From Burkholderiales bacterium (GTDB lineage Bacteria > Pseudomonadota > Gammaproteobacteria > Burkholderiales > Usitatibacteraceae), in contig JADGRS010000100.1 in the NCBI GenBank assembly GCA_017880705.1, positions 1 to 9,207 on the forward strand: DNA of 9,207 nt, written 5' to 3'. This document shows positions 7,172 to 9,207 of this stretch, piece after piece (position 1 is the stretch's first letter; each line of letters begins with the position of its first letter). Both the position numbers and the translations under genes were made by a program. The notes under the pieces are model-generated. The model searched no databases. It was not told where the DNA came from and saw only the letters and a list, made by a program, of their open reading frames with translations.

Positions 7172-7816
7172 ATGAATTCGAAAACCGATCCTGCGGCCGA
7201 GCCGATGGTGGCGCGCGACGCGACCTATCACCGCGCGCCCGACGCGCTTCGCGAAAGGCTGCGCGCCGGCCTCGCGCGCGAGGCCGGCGCAGCCGACCGC
7301 TCGAGGCCGTGGGGCTTCCTCGCGATGGCGGCGTCCTTCGCCGCGGTCGCGCTCGTCACGTGGAATCTCGCGCTGCTGAACGGCGCGCCGGGCGCGGACG
7401 AGCTCATGGCGCGCGACCTCGTGAACGCGCACGTGCGCTCCCTCATGATCGAGGGACATTTGAACGACGTGGTGTCGTCGGACCAGCACACGGTGAAGCC
7501 GTGGTTCGCCGGGAAGCTCGACTTCGCGCCGCCCGTGGTCGACCTGGCGAACGCGGGCTTCGCGCTGGCGGGCGGCAGGCTCGATTACGTGAACGCCCGC
7601 GCCGTCGCGGTGCTCACCTATCGCTATCGGCAGCACGTCGTGAACGTGTTCATCTGGCCCGAGGCGGGCGAGGTGGAGCCCCGCGCGAGCTCGCGGCAGG
7701 GATTCTCGGTAGTGCAGTGGACGCACGGCGGGATGAGGTACAGCGCCGTTTCCGATGCCGCGGCGGCGCAGCTCTTCGCGCTGGCCGAAGCCTTGCGCGC
7801 GCAGGGCGCGGGCTAG
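7172..7816 (+). CDS. Anti-sigma-factor-like single-pass membrane protein lacking the zinc anti-sigma domain
   Basis: A 214-residue protein with a cytoplasmic N-terminus of about 46 residues, one hydrophobic helix (about 47-69, WGFLAMAASFAAVALVTW) and a periplasmic domain of about 145 residues. The periplasmic segment AHVRSLMIEGHLNDVVSSD (86-104) through QHTVKPWFAGKLDFAPPVVDL (105-125) and QHVVNVFIWP (154-163) matches what I know of betaproteobacterial transmembrane anti-sigma factors paired with ECF genes. Those usually begin with a zinc-binding domain (His-x3-Cys-x2-Cys) of 40-60 residues. Here that part is absent: the protein starts near the YHRAPDALRERL stretch that normally follows it, and it contains no cysteine. 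The frame upstream of the ATG is only a shadow of the sigma gene, so no hidden domain precedes it. AAGG lies about 10 bases before the ATG at 7172. Its stop is 4 bases from the convergent isomerase stop. Binding of the adjacent sigma factor is inferred from gene order. Confidence 0.8.
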   Translation: MNSKTDPAAEPMVARDATYHRAPDALRERLRAGLAREAGAADRSRPWGFLAMAASFAAVALVTWNLALLNGAPGADELMARDLVNAHVRSLMIEGHLNDVVSSDQHTVKPWFAGKLDFAPPVVDLANAGFALAGGRLDYVNARAVAVLTYRYRQHVVNVFIWPEAGEVEPRASSRQGFSVVQWTHGGMRYSAVSDAAAAQLFALAEALRAQGAG

Positions 7817-7820
7817 GGCG

Positions 7821-8432
7821 CTACCAGCCGCCGGTCCGGATCCACTCCTCGACCATCGGCATGCGGTCGACGCCCCAGAACGCTTCGCCGTCGACCACGA
7901 AGAAGGGCGAGCCGAAGACTCCGGCGGCGATCGCCGACTCGACTTCGCGTTTCGCTCGATCCTTCAGCGCCGGGTCCTCGAGGGCCGCGGCGAGGGCGGT
8001 GGCATCGAGCCCGACGGAGCGGGCGATGTCGACCACCGTGACGGGCGCGCCGATATCCTTGTCCTCGGTGAAATACGCGCGATAGAGCGCCTTGGCGAAA
8101 GCGCGCGCACTCGCGGGATCGCGCTCATCGGCCCAGTAGAACGCGCGGCACGCGGCGACGGTCCCGACGGGAAACTTCCCGGGTTGCCGGTATTCGACCT
8201 TGTGCAGCCGCGCCGAGCGCGCGAAATCGTTCCTCGCGTAGTCGCCCTTCATCGGGACCTCGACGAGCGGAACCTGCCCCATGATCTTGAAGGTCACGCC
8301 CAGCAGCGTCGGCCGCCACTTCACGGGGCGGCCGCTGCGCTTTTCCATTTCGTCGACGATCTGGCTCGCGATGTAGCCGTAGGGCGAGGAGAAGTCGAAG
8401 TAGAAGTCGATCGGCGTTGCCGCCTCCGTCAT
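7821..8432 (-). CDS. 2-hydroxychromene-2-carboxylate isomerase / kappa-class GST family (DsbA-like fold)
   Basis: A 203-residue protein of normal family length. It opens with IDFYFDFSSPYGYIAS (8-23), which holds the catalytic-site serine pair before Pro17-Tyr18 that replaces the CxxC of DsbA. It has the helical insertion in the middle (about 60-150), and near the end GVFGSPFFVVDGEAFWGVDRM (171-191), the cis-proline loop and last strand typical of the HCCA isomerase/kappa GST family. Such enzymes isomerise 2-hydroxychromene-2-carboxylate in naphthalene breakdown using glutathione, but most relatives outside degradation operons have unknown substrates. No aromatic degradation gene is present here, so a general glutathione-dependent role is as likely. 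Its ATG (8432-8430) overlaps the stop of the upstream RNase E-like gene as ATGA, which implies coupled translation. It converges on the anti-sigma gene with a 4-base gap. Confidence 0.9.
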   Translation of the reverse strand: MTEAATPIDFYFDFSSPYGYIASQIVDEMEKRSGRPVKWRPTLLGVTFKIMGQVPLVEVPMKGDYARNDFARSARLHKVEYRQPGKFPVGTVAACRAFYWADERDPASARAFAKALYRAYFTEDKDIGAPVTVVDIARSVGLDATALAAALEDPALKDRAKREVESAIAAGVFGSPFFVVDGEAFWGVDRMPMVEEWIRTGGW

Positions 8433-9207
8433 GGCGTCGGGGCTCCGTCCGTGCGCTGCGCGTCGGCGTTGCCTTCCGTCTCGACGAGCATCAGGGGCTC
8501 GGCCTCGGCCGCTCCCGAACGGCGGCGGCGCGGCTTGCTGCGGCGCGGAGCCTCGTCCTCGACGGAGATCGGCGCTGCCTCGGCCTGGGTTTCGACCAGC
8601 TGAAGCTCCTGCGGCTGGGCCTCGGCGTGCGCGGCCTCGCGTCGCTTGCGTTGCGGACGATGGGATTCCTCACCGGCCGCATCGTGCTCGCTCACCGCCT
8701 GGAAGGCGCGCGGCGGTGGCGCCGCGCTCGAGTAGGCGAGCTTCGGCTCGTGCACGGGCTTCAGCTCCTGCGTCCGTTCAAGGACCGGCTCGGGCTGCGG
8801 CGCGCTCTCTTCGTCGTGGCGCGGGTCGTACATGGGCGCGTCTTCAAGCTCGGCATGCCGTTCGGGCATGACGTTGCCGGGCTCGCGCTGGGGAGCCGCA
8901 TCGCGTGCGCTCTCGAGCCGCGCTGCGCGGCTCTCGATCGCGTCGGCGGGCGATGCGCCCTCGACGGCGAAGTTCTCGCGCGGTGCGCGTTCACCGCGCT
9001 CACCGCGTTCGCCACCGCGTCCACCACGGCGACGGCGACGGCGCGTCTGGCCTTCGCCATTCTCGGGGGCGCCAGGCGTCCCATCCTGCGGGGGCTGTGA
9101 ATCGTTCACGGCCACAAGTCCTTGCGGCTCGCCTTCGACGCGAGGCACGGGTGCCGGGCGCGGCGGGCGATTCTGCTGTTGCCGGCCTTCGCCGCGATCA
9201 CCACGGC
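8429..9207 (-). CDS. rne: Probable ribonuclease E, disordered C-terminal scaffold region, 5' end outside window
   Basis: An open frame enters from the right edge and stops at TGA (8431-8429), giving about 259 residues with no internal start needed. The composition is that of a disordered RNA-binding scaffold: an arginine/glycine/glutamate run RRRRRRGGRGGERGERGER (bases 9043-8987), later basic patches QRKRRE and PRRSKPRRRR, and long Ala/Glu/Pro/Gln-rich linkers. It ends with EPLMLVETEG, which resembles the LVxxET tail I know from betaproteobacterial RNase E. A related short stretch, LQLVETQ, occurs 37 residues earlier. RNase E cleaves single-stranded AU-rich RNA and assembles the RNA degradosome through such a tail. 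The catalytic half is not in the window, so another RGG-tailed protein (RNase G-like, RluB-type or a DEAD-box helicase) cannot be excluded. It overlaps the isomerase start by 4 bases. Confidence 0.62.
   Translation of the reverse strand, partial: RGDRGEGRQQQNRPPRPAPVPRVEGEPQGLVAVNDSQPPQDGTPGAPENGEGQTRRRRRRGGRGGERGERGERAPRENFAVEGASPADAIESRAARLESARDAAPQREPGNVMPERHAELEDAPMYDPRHDEESAPQPEPVLERTQELKPVHEPKLAYSSAAPPPRAFQAVSEHDAAGEESHRPQRKRREAAHAEAQPQELQLVETQAEAAPISVEDEAPRRSKPRRRRSGAAEAEPLMLVETEGNADAQRTDGAPTP

Noticed and set aside
8417..9100. Plus-strand open frame opposite the RNase E-like tail
   Set aside because: The low-complexity product has no recognisable motif. The minus-strand frame is the better candidate because it is continuous to the window edge, has a coherent RNA-binding composition and is coupled to the isomerase start.

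Overview
The window reads as chromosomal DNA of a GC-rich proteobacterium, most likely a betaproteobacterium (Burkholderiales/Nitrosomonadales-like). This is inferred from protein sequence style, the aspartate aminotransferase/uvrB divergent pair and strong G/C third-position bias. No rRNA, tRNA, insertion sequence, phage gene or CRISPR array is visible, and no gene-free stretch reaches 300 bases.

Layout, left to right. (1) The N-terminal two thirds of a PLP-dependent aspartate aminotransferase, minus strand, cut by the left edge; it is divergent from a complete uvrB (plus strand). (2) Convergent with uvrB, two minus-strand genes: an HPr-like phosphocarrier with no ptsI beside it and, upstream of it, a two-HKD-motif cardiolipin synthase. 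A perfect 8-4-8 dyad lies between them. (3) A plus-strand low-molecular-weight protein tyrosine phosphatase, divergent from the cardiolipin synthase. (4) A compact divergent module at about 5238-7816. Leftward runs a Tat-type lipoprotein metallophosphoesterase overlapping by ATGA with a small exported CuA-type cupredoxin. Rightward runs an ECF sigma factor followed 2 bases later by a single-pass anti-sigma-like membrane protein. The intergenic region carries two outward-facing elements with the same GGAATAA -35 and the same 16-base spacer. (5) Two minus-strand genes: the C-terminal, arginine- and glutamate-rich tail of a probable ribonuclease E, cut by the right edge, overlapping by ATGA with a 2-hydroxychromene-2-carboxylate isomerase/kappa-GST family gene.

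The most interesting part is the module in (4). The sequence suggests that the ECF factor drives both its own operon and the divergent phosphoesterase-cupredoxin operon. Three of its proteins depart from family norms: the anti-sigma protein has no zinc-binding anti-sigma domain and no cysteine at all, the cupredoxin has Met where the first CuA histidine is expected, and the phosphoesterase has GEHD in place of GNHD/E. These suggest a specialised envelope metal or redox response, but the substrate and signal cannot be read from the sequence. The HPr paralogue is the second notable item: it keeps His15 but has His in place of the regulatory Ser46.
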